From Pseudomonas lalucatii (lineage in GTDB: Bacteria; Pseudomonadota; Gammaproteobacteria; Pseudomonadales; Pseudomonadaceae), in NCBI RefSeq assembly GCF_018398425.1, contig NZ_JADPMV010000002.1, forward strand, positions 434,001 to 498,000: 64,000 nucleotides of DNA, given 5' to 3'. Made by a program: the position numbers and the translations under genes. The notes beneath the pieces are model-generated. The model saw only the letters and a list, made by a program, of their open reading frames with translations. It had not been told where the DNA came from and searched no databases. This document shows positions 51,553 through 60,000 of this stretch, piece after piece. The number at the start of each line of letters is the position of its first letter. The stretch's first letter is position 1.

Positions 51553-52875
51553 ATGTCCACCCCTGCCACGCCAAAAGTCGGATTCGTTTCACTGGGTTGC
51601 CCCAAGGCCCTGGTGGACTCCGAACGCATCCTGACCCAGCTGCGCATGGAAGGTTACGAGGTCGTGCCGACCTATCAGGACGCCGACGTGGTGGTGGTCA
51701 ACACCTGCGGCTTCATCGACAGCGCCAAGGCCGAGTCCCTGGACGTGATCGGCGAGGCCATCGCGGAGAACGGCAAGGTCATCGTCACCGGCTGCATGGG
51801 CGTGGAAGAAGGCGCGATCCGCGACGTCCACCCGTCCGTGCTGTCGGTAACCGGCCCGCAGCAGTACGAGCAGGTGCTCAACGCCGTGCACGAGGTGGTG
51901 CCGCCGAGCAAGGAGCACAACCCGCTGATCGACCTGGTACCGCCCCAGGGCGTCAAGCTGACCCCGCGCCACTACGCCTATCTGAAGATTTCCGAAGGCT
52001 GCAACCACAGCTGCAGCTTCTGCATCATCCCCTCGATGCGCGGCAAGCTGGTCAGTCGCCCGGTCGGCGAAGTGCTCAGCGAGGCCGAGCGCCTGGTCAA
52101 GGCCGGGGTCAAGGAACTGCTGGTGATCAGCCAGGACACCAGCGCCTACGGCGTCGACATGAAGTACAAGACCGACTTCTGGAACGGCCGGCCGGTGAAG
52201 ACGCGCATGACCGAACTGTGCGAGGCGCTGTCCTCCATGGGCGTGTGGGTGCGCCTGCACTACGTCTACCCCTACCCCCACGTCGACGAGCTGATCCCGC
52301 TGATGGCCGCCGGCAAGCTGCTGCCCTACCTGGACATCCCCTTCCAGCACGCCAGCCCCAAGGTGCTCAAGGCCATGAAGCGCCCGGCCTTCGAGGACAA
52401 GACCCTGGCCCGCATCAAGGCCTGGCGCGAGATCTGCCCGGAGCTGACCATCCGCTCCACCTTCATCGTCGGCTTCCCCGGCGAGACCGAAGAGGACTTC
52501 CAGTACCTGCTCGACTGGCTGACCGAGGCCCAGCTCGACCGCGTCGGCTGCTTCCAGTACTCGCCGGTGGACGGCGCCCCGGCCAACCTGCTGGACAACC
52601 CGGTACCGGACGCCATCAAGCAGGAGCGCTGGGAGCGCTTCATGGCCCACCAGCAGGCCATCAGCGCCGCGCGCCTGCAGCTCAAGGTCGGCAAGGAAAT
52701 GGAGGTGCTGATCGATGAGGTCGACGACCAGGGCGCCGTGGCGCGCTGCTACGCCGATGCCCCGGAAATCGACGGCAGCGTGTTCATCGCCAGCACCGAG
52801 GTCAGCCCCGGCGACAAGGTGCGGGTGCGCATCGTCGACGCCGACGAATACGACATGTGGGCCGAACTGATCTAG
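51553..52875 (+). CDS. rimO: Ribosomal protein S12 methylthiotransferase RimO
   Basis: Radical-SAM enzyme that adds a methylthio group to an Asp of S12. 440 residues from ATG 51553 (GAGG 8 nt upstream). N-terminal MTTase domain with cluster Cys at [14 protein letters not shown], and T-G-C-M-G; radical-SAM C-x3-C-x2-C as C-N-H-S-C-S-F-C near 150; TRAM domain at the end. The preceding 250 bp hold only the tRNA terminator. Confidence 0.96.
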   Translation: MSTPATPKVGFVSLGCPKALVDSERILTQLRMEGYEVVPTYQDADVVVVNTCGFIDSAKAESLDVIGEAIAENGKVIVTGCMGVEEGAIRDVHPSVLSVTGPQQYEQVLNAVHEVVPPSKEHNPLIDLVPPQGVKLTPRHYAYLKISEGCNHSCSFCIIPSMRGKLVSRPVGEVLSEAERLVKAGVKELLVISQDTSAYGVDMKYKTDFWNGRPVKTRMTELCEALSSMGVWVRLHYVYPYPHVDELIPLMAAGKLLPYLDIPFQHASPKVLKAMKRPAFEDKTLARIKAWREICPELTIRSTFIVGFPGETEEDFQYLLDWLTEAQLDRVGCFQYSPVDGAPANLLDNPVPDAIKQERWERFMAHQQAISAARLQLKVGKEMEVLIDEVDDQGAVARCYADAPEIDGSVFIASTEVSPGDKVRVRIVDADEYDMWAELI

Positions 52876-52884
52876 ATCGCCCCA

Positions 52885-52910
52885 GCCCCTTCCCCGTCGC
52901 AGGAAGGGGC
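52885..52910 (+). terminator. Hairpin after rimO, terminator-like
   Basis: Perfect 9-bp stem G-C-C-C-C-T-T-C-C / G-G-A-A-G-G-G-G-C with an 8-nt loop, but followed by CCTCTCC without a T tract, so termination strength is unclear. Confidence 0.5.
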
Positions 52911-52971
52911 CCTCTCCCCGCCCCGCCTTCCCCGCTAGACTGACATCAAGCCCCTGCGACAGGCCAAGGCC

Positions 52972-53328
52972 ATGGCCAGACTCAAGATCTACTACGACGG
53001 CGCCTGCCCGCGCTGCGTGGCCGACCGCCGCCGCTACGAGAAACTCAACCGGAACGACGCCGGCGTGGAATGGCTGGATATCACCGGTCGGGAAGAGCTG
53101 CTGCGCGCCCTCGGCATCGACCCCTACCGGGCCCTCACCGAGCTGCATGTGCAGGACGAGCGAGGCCACATCCATCGCGAACTGGACGCCTACATCCTGC
53201 TGATGCGGCGCACCGCGGTCCTGCGCCCGCTGGCCTGGCTGCTCGGCCTGCCCGGCCTCAGGCCGCTCCTCTCCTGGTGCTACCGCCATTGGGTGCTGCG
53301 CCGCCTGCGCCGCGAGGGGCGGCTATAG
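52972..53328 (+). CDS. DUF393 (DCC family) thiol-disulfide-like protein
   Basis: 118 residues. Opens with I-Y-Y-D-G-A-C-P-R-C, the D-x-x-C-x-x-C hallmark of the DCC family (thioredoxin-like fold), and ends with a hydrophobic helix (W-L-L-G-L-P-G-L-R-P-L-L) plus basic tail. Proposed role is a redox or isomerase activity; no experimental function. Monocistronic. Confidence 0.88.
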   Translation: MARLKIYYDGACPRCVADRRRYEKLNRNDAGVEWLDITGREELLRALGIDPYRALTELHVQDERGHIHRELDAYILLMRRTAVLRPLAWLLGLPGLRPLLSWCYRHWVLRRLRREGRL

Positions 53329-53409
53329 ACGACCGGCTCGGCGCTCCTGCGGGCGCCCTCCCCCGGCACCGCATTTTCCGCCGCCTCCCCCGCACGCGAG
53401 CCCTGCGGG

Positions 53410-54054
53410 CTAGCCGGTCACGCCCTCGGCAATCGACCGCCATGCGGCATCGGCGAAGATATCCACATGCACAGTGGGAGCCCCCTTGACCCGCCCCGAC
53501 AGCCAGGCGCGGCAGTAGTTTTCCGCCTGGCCGATCAGCAGCGAGGCATAGACCTCCCGGGGCAGCTTGCGGATCACCCCGGCCTCGACCCCCTTGCCCA
53601 ACCACTCGAGCAAGGCGCCGTAACGGCGCTGGTTGCGCTCGAGCAGGTCGTCCTTGCGCGGCCCCGACGCCACCGCATGGCGTGCGTGAAAGATGAAGCG
53701 GGCCAATTCCGGCTGCTGCTCCACCCAGGCCAGGTATGTCCGGATCAACGCCTCGACCGCCTCACGCGGCGTGGAGGCCAGCTGTATGCGGGGCTGCACC
53801 AGGGCCAGCTGATCGTCCAGCGCGGCGAAGTAGAGGGCCGCGACAAGGCCCTCCTTATTGCCGAAATGATGATAGATCGAGCCGATGCTGCTTGCGGCGC
53901 GCTGCCGAATGTCCTCAATCTTGGTGGACTCGAGGCCCATTTCGTCGAAACACGCCAGCGCACACGCCATGATGTGCCGCTTGTTCGACCTGCGATCGCC
54001 GGGCTCGACGCGCTCCAGGGCCGCCAACGCGGCCGAGTAATCCTGACTTGACAT
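53410..54054 (-). CDS. TetR-family transcriptional regulator
   Basis: 214 residues from ATG 54054; no ribosome site is visible before it and it could be leaderless, since an AT-rich promoter-like stretch lies directly upstream. TetR HTH at about 25-70 (I-M-A-C-A-L-A-C-F-D-E-M-G-L-E-S-T-K-I, S-S-I-G-S-I-Y-H-H-F-G-N-K-E, split into key parts G-L-E-S-T, Y-H-H-F-G-N-K-E). C-terminal ligand domain unrecognised. Divergent from the DUF4442 thioesterase gene, which it probably represses through the palindrome between them. Confidence 0.9.
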   Translation of the reverse strand: MSSQDYSAALAALERVEPGDRRSNKRHIMACALACFDEMGLESTKIEDIRQRAASSIGSIYHHFGNKEGLVAALYFAALDDQLALVQPRIQLASTPREAVEALIRTYLAWVEQQPELARFIFHARHAVASGPRKDDLLERNQRRYGALLEWLGKGVEAGVIRKLPREVYASLLIGQAENYCRAWLSGRVKGAPTVHVDIFADAAWRSIAEGVTG

Positions 54055-54073
54055 AGTAATAGAAAATAACTCT

Positions 54074-54086
54074 AGAATAATATTCT
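54074..54086. promoter_or_regulatory. Palindromic operator candidate for the TetR regulator
   Basis: AGAATAATATTCT, a perfect 13-bp palindrome in the 56-bp gap between divergent TetR (ends at 54054) and DUF4442 (starts at 54111) genes, in an AT-rich stretch that should also hold both -10 regions. Confidence 0.6.
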
Positions 54087-54110
54087 TAATCTTGCATGGG
54101 GCACGGGTCG

Positions 54111-54578
54111 ATGAGTACAGGCACATTGGCAATTTGGCAACAGTTCTCCGGCAAGCCGGGGGGGAAATGGGCCTTCTCCAGGCTCCTGTGCTTCAAGGCT
54201 CCGTACTTTGGGAGCATACGCCCTAGGTTCGTGGCGCTGAGGCCCGAGTACTGTGAAGTATCGATCCGCAAGCGCCGTGCCGTGCTGAACCACCTGGGTA
54301 CCGTGCATGCCATCGCCATGTGCAACATGGCCGAGCTGGCCGGTGGAACCATGACCGAGGTGACGGTCCCCCGCACGCACCGCTGGATACCCAAGGGCAT
54401 GACGGTCGAATACCTGAAGAAGGCCACATCCGACCTGACCGCGGTCGCCACACCCGAATCCCGACCGGACTGGTCGGCACCCGGCGACTACAGGGTGGGG
54501 GTCGAGGTCAAGGACCAGGGGGGTGAGGTTGTCTTTCGCGCAACGATCACGATGTGGGTGACCGCCAAATCGGCATAG
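54111..54578 (+). CDS. DUF4442 hotdog-fold thioesterase-like protein
   Basis: 155 residues from ATG 54111; an in-frame ATG at 54096 is possible. Hotdog fold with F-S-R-L-L-C-F-K-A-P-Y-F-G-S-I-R-P, H-A-I-A-M-C-N-M-A-E-L-A-G-G and A-T-S-D-L-T-A-V, characteristic of DUF4442 (YiiD-C-like). Likely acts on acyl-CoA. Divergent from the TetR regulator, suggesting induction by a fatty or aromatic acyl compound; inference only. Confidence 0.86.
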   Translation: MSTGTLAIWQQFSGKPGGKWAFSRLLCFKAPYFGSIRPRFVALRPEYCEVSIRKRRAVLNHLGTVHAIAMCNMAELAGGTMTEVTVPRTHRWIPKGMTVEYLKKATSDLTAVATPESRPDWSAPGDYRVGVEVKDQGGEVVFRATITMWVTAKSA

Positions 54579-54856
54579 CCATGCGGACCGCGCCTCGATG
54601 CCGCGCAGAGGCTGATCCGCAGGGTACGGTTCTGCCCCCGCCGCCAGGCGGGCCCTGTACGCTGCCGGTCGCCGCCGAAGCGCCGTCGATCACCCTCCAC
54701 CGCCCAGCCGATGCCTCGCCGCGTGCCGGCCAGGGCCAGCGCCTGGTCGACCCGTGGTCGTCGCCTGTCGATTCGACCCGCGGCCATTCGACCAGGGCAT
54801 GTACGCAGCGTCCGCAGCCGGCGTCGGCGCCTGTGCAGGTCAGGAGGAGAATCGAG
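54579..54856 (+). other. Gene-less GC-rich spacer
   Basis: 278 bp between the DUF4442 and YciI-like genes. I see no ORF, RNA or repeat that I can support. A GGAGGAG ribosome site for the next gene closes it. Confidence 0.4.
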
Positions 54857-55171
54857 ATGGCCAAGTATCTGTTCGTCTATCACGGTGGCAGCAAACCCCA
54901 GGCCCCGGATGAGGTGGTTCGGGTCATGCGGGCCTGGGAAGACTGGTTCGGCGCCATGGGCAGCGCGGCGGTCGATCCCGGCAACCCGGTCGGTCTGTCG
55001 AGCACCGTCAACAGCGATGGCTCGGTGACCAGCAACGGCGGGAGCAACCCGGCCAGTGGCTATAGCCTTATCGAGGCGACATCCCTCGAAGCGGCTATCG
55101 GGCATGCGCGAAAATGCCCGATCCTGGCGGCCGGCGGCAGCATAGAGCTGGCGGAAATCATCGAAATGTGA
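54857..55171 (+). CDS. YCII-related (YciI-like) domain protein
   Basis: 104 residues, ATG set by GGAGGAG. M-A-K-Y-L-F-V-Y-H-G-G opens the dimeric ferredoxin-like YciI fold; G-S-I-E-L-A-E-I-I at the end is the last strand. Enzymatic role in this family is unsettled (a His/Asp pair in some members). Often linked to stress or antibiotic-resistance loci. Convergent with zapA. Confidence 0.82.
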   Translation: MAKYLFVYHGGSKPQAPDEVVRVMRAWEDWFGAMGSAAVDPGNPVGLSSTVNSDGSVTSNGGSNPASGYSLIEATSLEAAIGHARKCPILAAGGSIELAEIIEM

Positions 55172-55264
55172 GCCCCGCGAAGCGGCCCCCGAGCGTGCGC
55201 CTGGCAGTATCCGAGCGCTGCGCCGGGGCGAGCGGACCCGCGGCCGATGCCTGGGTCCGAAGGC

Positions 55265-55567
55265 TCAGGGGCGGCGGATCAACCCGGCGATCCCCGCGAC
55301 CCTGGTGCTCACCCGCTCCTCGAGATGCTCGATGTCCTGGCGATGGCGCTGCTCCAGCTCGAGCTGCTGGGCACAGAGCTTCAGGGCCGTCAGCACCAGC
55401 AGCCTGTCGCCCATCAGCGATGGCGAAGCGGCCTTGGTCTCGGCCAGGAGGCTCTTGAGCAGCTGCGCCGAGTCCTTCAGGGCCTGCTGTTTGCCGACCG
55501 GCGCCTTGATACTGTAGTCATTGCCGAGAACGGAAATGACGCTGACCGCCTCCCCCTCCGGACTCAT
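55265..55567 (-). CDS. zapA: Cell division protein ZapA
   Basis: 100 residues. Binds and bundles FtsZ filaments. N-terminal beta-strand domain (V-S-V-I-S-V-L-G-N-D-Y-S-I-K) and a C-terminal coiled coil (A-L-K-L-C-A-Q-Q-L-E-L-E-Q-R-H-R). It overlaps the upstream TIGR02449-like gene by 4 bp. In P. aeruginosa the zapA pair sits next to 6S RNA and a folate cyclo-ligase; here neither follows, so this may be a second copy or a relocated one. Confidence 0.88.
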   Translation of the reverse strand: MSPEGEAVSVISVLGNDYSIKAPVGKQQALKDSAQLLKSLLAETKAASPSLMGDRLLVLTALKLCAQQLELEQRHRQDIEHLEERVSTRVAGIAGLIRRP

Positions 55568-55806
55568 GCCTGGGCGGGGCTCGGACTGGCGTTGCCGGTG
55601 GCCAGCGCGACCAGGGCCTGAATGCGCGCCGCCGTGGCGCTGTGCAGCTCCTCTTGCTCCAGTGCGCTGAGCTGCAGGCCGTCATTCTCTTCCTGCAACT
55701 GGCTCAGCTCGCTGCGCAACTGTGCATTGGCCTCCTGCAGCGCCTTGTTCTCTTGAACGAGGTCGCCGACGAGCTGTTCCAACTGACTCAGGTTATTTTC
55801 CAACAT
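55564..55806 (-). CDS. Short coiled-coil protein (TIGR02449/ZapB-like)
   Basis: 80 residues from ATG 55806 (M-L-E-N-N-L-S-Q-L-E-Q-L), almost entirely coiled coil to about residue 55 with heptad Leu. The open frame upstream is GC-rich noise. Upstream partner of zapA in pseudomonads as I recall, with a likely role in division. Ribosome site is weak. Confidence 0.78.
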   Translation of the reverse strand: MLENNLSQLEQLVGDLVQENKALQEANAQLRSELSQLQEENDGLQLSALEQEELHSATAARIQALVALATGNASPSPAQA

Positions 55807-56304
55807 ATTGATTACTCGGGCTTTTTGGCGGGGCGCCACAATAATGAAATGCGCCGGGAGAAGCCAGAGCAGCCGCCCTCTGGCGCCCACCCGCCGCGCG
55901 TCGGCATGCCGCAACCGGTCCAGCGCACGCGGCATCTGGCGCGGACGGTCGCGGCGCGCCGGACCTCCGACTGCCCTGTCCAGGGCGAGTTCCCTCGATG
56001 TACGCCGAGCGAGGGCGAATCCCGAACCGCCGGCCCGGCGCGCGCCTTGAGGCCAGGGCGCACCAAAATGGCGTTCCCGCACCATGGTGCAGCATGCCTG
56101 CGCCCGGCGCGGCGCCCGCAAACCGCGCCGGCAGCCGGCTCAGCGCCTCTCGGCCAGCGCGGCCTGGAACTTGCTTTGGCCCGGTGCCCAGGCGCATCGC
56201 CCTCCCCGGCGCCAGCGACGGCCGCGTGAAGGACCGCCCCGGGCCCCACACCCTTGCCCTGACGGCGCCTGCCCAGAGCACCCGCCGCAAACTGGAGTAG
56301 CCCT
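55807..56304. other. Gene-less GC-rich region between the zapA pair and a CBS gene
   Basis: About 500 bp. Several short open frames exist but none has a ribosome site or recognisable protein. No tRNA, 6S-like or terminator structure is apparent. It should contain the promoter for the coiled-coil/zapA pair. Confidence 0.4.
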
Positions 56305-56721
56305 GTGATTTCTGCCTCTATCGCCCGCTGCATGAGCAAAGACTTCGCCGTGATCCATCCGGACATGCCGGTGGTGGCCGCGTCCGCCCGACTGATGAGG
56401 AACGCCATGCTCGGCGGCCCGGTGGTCGACGGCGAAGGCCTGCTGCTGGGCTGGATCTCCGAACAGGAATGCCTGCAGGTCAGCCTCCAGGTGGTCTACC
56501 ACAACCAGCGCGTGGCCACCGTGCGCGACATCATGCGCACCGATGTGCTGTGCGTGCGGCTCGATGACGATCCGCTGGAACTGGCCCAGCAGATGCTGGG
56601 GGAGAAACCCAAGAGCTACCCGGTGATCGACGACAGGCGCAAGGTGCTCGGCGTCGTCACCCGTCGCCATGTCCTCAACCTGCTGATCGATCAGCTGGCC
56701 AGTTTCGGCAAGAGCCGCTGA
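56305..56721 (+). CDS. CBS-domain pair protein
   Basis: 138 residues from GTG 56305 with GGAG 8 nt upstream. Two CBS repeats: about 7-60 (S-I-A-R-C-M-S-K-D-F-A-V-I-H-P-D-M-P-V, key M-S and H-P) and 70-130 (V-R-D-I-M-R-T-D-V-L-C-V). Freestanding CBS pairs bind adenosyl nucleotides and regulate partners; the partner is unknown. Convergent with the pfkB gene (30 bp between stops). Confidence 0.9.
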   Translation: MISASIARCMSKDFAVIHPDMPVVAASARLMRNAMLGGPVVDGEGLLLGWISEQECLQVSLQVVYHNQRVATVRDIMRTDVLCVRLDDDPLELAQQMLGEKPKSYPVIDDRRKVLGVVTRRHVLNLLIDQLASFGKSR

Positions 56722-56751
56722 ACGGCGCGGCGACCAGCGCCGACCGCGAGC

Positions 56752-57729
56752 TCAGCCAAGGGCCTGCAACCGGGCGAACAGCCGCTCGGTATCGGCGCGT
56801 CGGCACAGCGCGCCGCCCTCGCCGCTGATCGCCGCACTGCCGGCCGCCACGCCGTAGCGCAGCGCCTCGCGCCAGTGCGCACCGGCCGCCAGCTTCAGGG
56901 TTACCCCGGCCACCAGGCTGTCGCCGGCGCCCAGCGTGCTGCGGCGCCGGACGCTGGGGGCGGCCAGGCGCTCGTTCAGCTCCCGGCCGACCAACAGCGC
57001 GCCCTGGGCGCCGAGCGACACCAGCACATAGTCGCAACCCCCGCCGTCCACCAGTTCATGGGCGAAGCCGGCGAGCCGCTCCGGACCGAGGAGCGCCTCG
57101 CCGGCCAGGCTGCTCAGCTCGTTGAGGTTGGGCTTGATCATGAACAGCCCGCCTGCCGCCAGGGCCAGGCGCAACGCCTCGCCGGAGCTGTCGAGGATGC
57201 AGCGCACCCCGCGCCCGGCGGCGCCCCGCAGCAGGCGCGGCAGGAAGTCGGCCGCCAGCCCCGCCGGCTGGCTGCCGCTGATCACCAGGTACTCCGGCCC
57301 GGGCAAGGCCGCCACGGCCTCGAGCAACTGCGTCTGCTCGGCCGCGCTGAGGCGCGCGCCGGGCAGCACGAAGCGGTACTGCTGGGCCCCGGCCTGCTCC
57401 AGCACGTTGAGGCATTCGCGGGTCCGTTCGGCGATGGCCAGGGGCCGGTTGGCCACCCCCTCGGCGTCGAGCAGCTCCACCAGTTGCTGGCCGCTGGCGC
57501 CGCCGGCGGGAAACAGCGCCAGGGCGCGACCGCCGAGCGCGTGGATGGCCCGGGCGACGTTGATACCGCCGCCGCCCGGCGTGTAGATCGGCGGCGTGCA
57601 GCGCAACTTGGCGTCCGCGCAGAGGCGCGGCACCTGGGTGGCGATGTCCAGCGCGGGGCTCAGGGTCAGGGTCACGATCGAGGCCCGGTCGCCGGCCTGG
57701 CGCGTGGTCCGAGGAAGAGGAGTGGCCAT
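56752..57729 (-). CDS. pfkB: 6-phosphofructokinase, PfkB type
   Basis: Ribokinase-fold sugar kinase, 325 residues. The substrate block Y-T-P-G-G-G-G-I-N-V-A-R-A-I-H and A-I-F-P-A-G-G-like A-L-F-P-A-G-G-A-S-G follow E. coli Pfk-2 rather than FruK (which reads G-G-K-G-I-N-V). Catalytic Asp in S-T-L-G-A-G-D-S-L-V-A-G. ATP-binding region I-L-D-S-S-G-E-A-L matches Pfk-2's V-D-S-S-G-E-A-L. Would convert fructose-6-P to fructose-1,6-bisP. The classical pseudomonad lacks PFK, so this is notable; a ribokinase-like role cannot be ruled out. No good ribosome site. Confidence 0.8.
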   Translation of the reverse strand: MATPLPRTTRQAGDRASIVTLTLSPALDIATQVPRLCADAKLRCTPPIYTPGGGGINVARAIHALGGRALALFPAGGASGQQLVELLDAEGVANRPLAIAERTRECLNVLEQAGAQQYRFVLPGARLSAAEQTQLLEAVAALPGPEYLVISGSQPAGLAADFLPRLLRGAAGRGVRCILDSSGEALRLALAAGGLFMIKPNLNELSSLAGEALLGPERLAGFAHELVDGGGCDYVLVSLGAQGALLVGRELNERLAAPSVRRRSTLGAGDSLVAGVTLKLAAGAHWREALRYGVAAGSAAISGEGGALCRRADTERLFARLQALG

Positions 57730-57792
57730 AACCCAAGTTTAGGTGACCATCCCCGGCGGGTGCCGAGCACCCGCCACGACGCGGCGCGCCGG

Positions 57793-58218
57793 TCAGGGCG
57801 CGAGGGCGCGGATATCGAAGCCGCTCTTGGCCTCGCTGACGATGCGGAAGTGCTGGCGCTGCCCCGGCGTCACCGGCACCGCCAGCTCCCGGCGCAGGCG
57901 ACCCATGCCGCACAGCGTGTCGTCCTGCTCGTCGATGCCGATGCCCAGCACCCGGGTGCCCGCCGGCACCTGGAAGCGCGCCTGCTCGCCGATGCCGATG
58001 CGTGCCGCCACCTTGCGGTCGACCAGCACCGCCACGTAGCAGCCGCCGCCGAGCATGCCCAGGTCGCGCTCGACCACCAGCTCACCACTGCCGGCGACGG
58101 CCTGCTGATAGGCCAGCAGACGCTCGCCGGGAACCTGACGGACATTCTCCGGGTCGACCGGGACGGATGAGCAACCGGCCAAGGCCAGCAACGGCAGTAC
58201 TGCGTAGATCAATCGCAT
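57793..58218 (-). CDS. Predicted lipoprotein
   Basis: 141 residues from ATG 58218, chosen since GGAGGG lies 6 nt upstream; longer starts lack it. Lipobox L-L-A-L-A-G-C-S-S. The mature part is beta-rich, with G-G-G-C-Y-V-A-V-L-V-D-R-K-V-A-A-R-I-G-I-G-E (key G-C-Y-V, D-R-K-V) and a second Cys that may pair with it. Function unknown. Between pfkB and the GlxA-like regulator on minus, spaced as a separate gene. Confidence 0.82.
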   Translation of the reverse strand: MRLIYAVLPLLALAGCSSVPVDPENVRQVPGERLLAYQQAVAGSGELVVERDLGMLGGGCYVAVLVDRKVAARIGIGEQARFQVPAGTRVLGIGIDEQDDTLCGMGRLRRELAVPVTPGQRQHFRIVSEAKSGFDIRALAP

Positions 58219-58293
58219 GGAGCCCTCCATGGGCACGAGTAGTACCGCCTGAGTATTGGCAGGGTGGCGCCAACGCACAAGCCGGGATGCAGG

Positions 58294-59244
58294 CTAGCGC
58301 CCGCGAAAACTCTGCCGGTAGCCGCTCGGCGACACGCCGAACGCCCGACCGAAGTGCTGGCGCAGCGACACGGGCGAGCCGAAACCCGCCAGGCCGGCGA
58401 TGGCCTCGATCGACTGCTCGCTGCCCTCCAGCAGGCGCTGACTCAGGGCCAGGCGCTCGGCCAACAGCCAGTCGCCCAGGGTACAGCCGGTGAGCTGGCG
58501 AAAATGCCGGGTGAAGCTGCGCCGACTCGACCATGTCCGCTGCGCCAGGCTGTCCAGGCTATGCGGCTGGTGCAGATGGGCGCGCAGCCAGTCGAGCAGC
58601 CCCACCAGGCGATCGTCTCGCTGGCTGGCCGGCAGCGGTTGCTCGATGAACTGGGCCTGGCCGCCCTGGCGATGCGGCGGCACCACCAGGCGCCGCGCCA
58701 CCCCGCTGGCCACCTCGGCGCCGTGCTGGCGACGCAACAAATGCAGGCAACAGTCGATGGCCGCGGCGGTGCCGGCCGAGGTCAACAGTTGACCGTCCTC
58801 CAGGTACAGCACCTCGGCGTTCAGGCGCACCCGCGGGAAGCGCGCGGCGAAATCCTCGGCCCAGGCCCAGTGGGTCGTGGCGGCGCGCCCGTCGAGCAGG
58901 CCGGCCTCGGCCAGCACATAGGCTCCCAGGCACAGGCCGACCAGATGCGCGCCGCGCTCATGGGCCCGCACCAGTGCATCCAGCAACTGCTGCGGCGGCC
59001 GCTCGGCCGGGTCGTGCCAGCTCGGCACTATCACCGTCTGCGCCCACTCCAGCGCTTCCAGGCCATGGGCCACCTGCAGGTCGAAACCGGCCGTGGTGCT
59101 CAGCATGCCCGCCTGCGCCGCGCACACCCGCAACTCATATGGATTCTTGCCCGGGCCTAAATCGCCGAACACCAGGCAGGGCACGGAGAGGTGAAAAGGC
59201 GTTATGCGGTCGAAGGCGACCACGGCAATACGATGGGCAGGCAT
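58294..59244 (-). CDS. GlxA-family AraC-type regulator with DJ-1/PfpI domain
   Basis: 316 residues from ATG 59244 (CGGAGC upstream). N-terminal class-I glutamine-amidotransferase-like domain (about 1-185) with G-L-C-L-G-A-Y-V-L-A (the usual nucleophile Cys present) and H-W in T-T-H-W-A-W. C-terminal AraC HTH pair (about 215-316: S-L-D-S-L-A-Q-R-T, F-T-R-H-F-R-Q-L-T-G, F-G-S-P-V-S-L-R-Q-H-F). Such regulators usually control the divergent gene, here a cysteine hydrolase. Confidence 0.92.
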   Translation of the reverse strand: MPAHRIAVVAFDRITPFHLSVPCLVFGDLGPGKNPYELRVCAAQAGMLSTTAGFDLQVAHGLEALEWAQTVIVPSWHDPAERPPQQLLDALVRAHERGAHLVGLCLGAYVLAEAGLLDGRAATTHWAWAEDFAARFPRVRLNAEVLYLEDGQLLTSAGTAAAIDCCLHLLRRQHGAEVASGVARRLVVPPHRQGGQAQFIEQPLPASQRDDRLVGLLDWLRAHLHQPHSLDSLAQRTWSSRRSFTRHFRQLTGCTLGDWLLAERLALSQRLLEGSEQSIEAIAGLAGFGSPVSLRQHFGRAFGVSPSGYRQSFRGR

Positions 59245-59363
59245 GGCGTTGCTCCGGAGCAGGCGACTTGGCCCGATCTTAACGCAAGCTGGCATTCGGG
59301 CCACTCACGGATAACCACGGGGCAGGCGAACAATCAGCCCCCCACTCCTTAGAGGAACCCGCC

Positions 59364-59990
59364 ATGCACCAGCAACCGCAACGCGCCCTGATCGTCATCG
59401 ACGTGCAGAACGAATACGTCAGCGGCAACCTGCCTATCGAATATCCGCCCATCGAGCACTCCATGGCCAATATCGCCACCGCCATGGACGCCGCCACCGC
59501 CGCCGGCATCCCGGTGATCGTCATTCAGCACCTGTTGCCCGAAGGCGCGCCGATCTTCGCCAGCGGCAGCCACAACGCCGAGCTGCATCCACTGGTGGCG
59601 AACCGTCCGCGCGACCACTTCATCCAGAAGCGGATGGCCAGCGCCTTCGCCGGCACCGACCTGGCCGCCTACCTGCGCCAGCACCAGATCGACACCCTCA
59701 GCGTGGTCGGCTACATGACCCACAACTGCGCCGACTCCACCGTGCGCCAGGCCCACCAGGAGGGCTGGAAGGTCGAGCTGCTGCACGACGCCGCAGGCTC
59801 GCCCGCCTACAGCAACGCCATGGGCAGCGCCACGGCCGAGGAGATCCACCGGGTGTTCTGCGTGGTCATGCACACCGGCTTCGCCGCGGTACTGAGCACC
59901 GGCGACTGGCTGACGGCCCTGGAAACCGGCGAAATACCGCAGGCCGACAACATCTACCTGTCCAACCAGCGGGCCCTGCGCGCCCGCTGA
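59364..59990 (+). CDS. Isochorismatase-family cysteine hydrolase
   Basis: 208 residues, GAGGAA before the ATG. Catalytic triad pattern: Asp in L-I-V-I-D-V-Q-N-E-Y, Lys in H-F-I-Q-K-R-M-A-S-A-F, and Cys in V-G-Y-M-T-H-N-C-A-D-S-T. Family members hydrolyse amides such as nicotinamide, oxamate or streptothricin; substrate here unknown. Divergent from the GlxA-like activator, which probably induces it. Confidence 0.9.
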   Translation: MHQQPQRALIVIDVQNEYVSGNLPIEYPPIEHSMANIATAMDAATAAGIPVIVIQHLLPEGAPIFASGSHNAELHPLVANRPRDHFIQKRMASAFAGTDLAAYLRQHQIDTLSVVGYMTHNCADSTVRQAHQEGWKVELLHDAAGSPAYSNAMGSATAEEIHRVFCVVMHTGFAAVLSTGDWLTALETGEIPQADNIYLSNQRALRAR

Positions 59991-60000
59991 GCAGCGCCGC

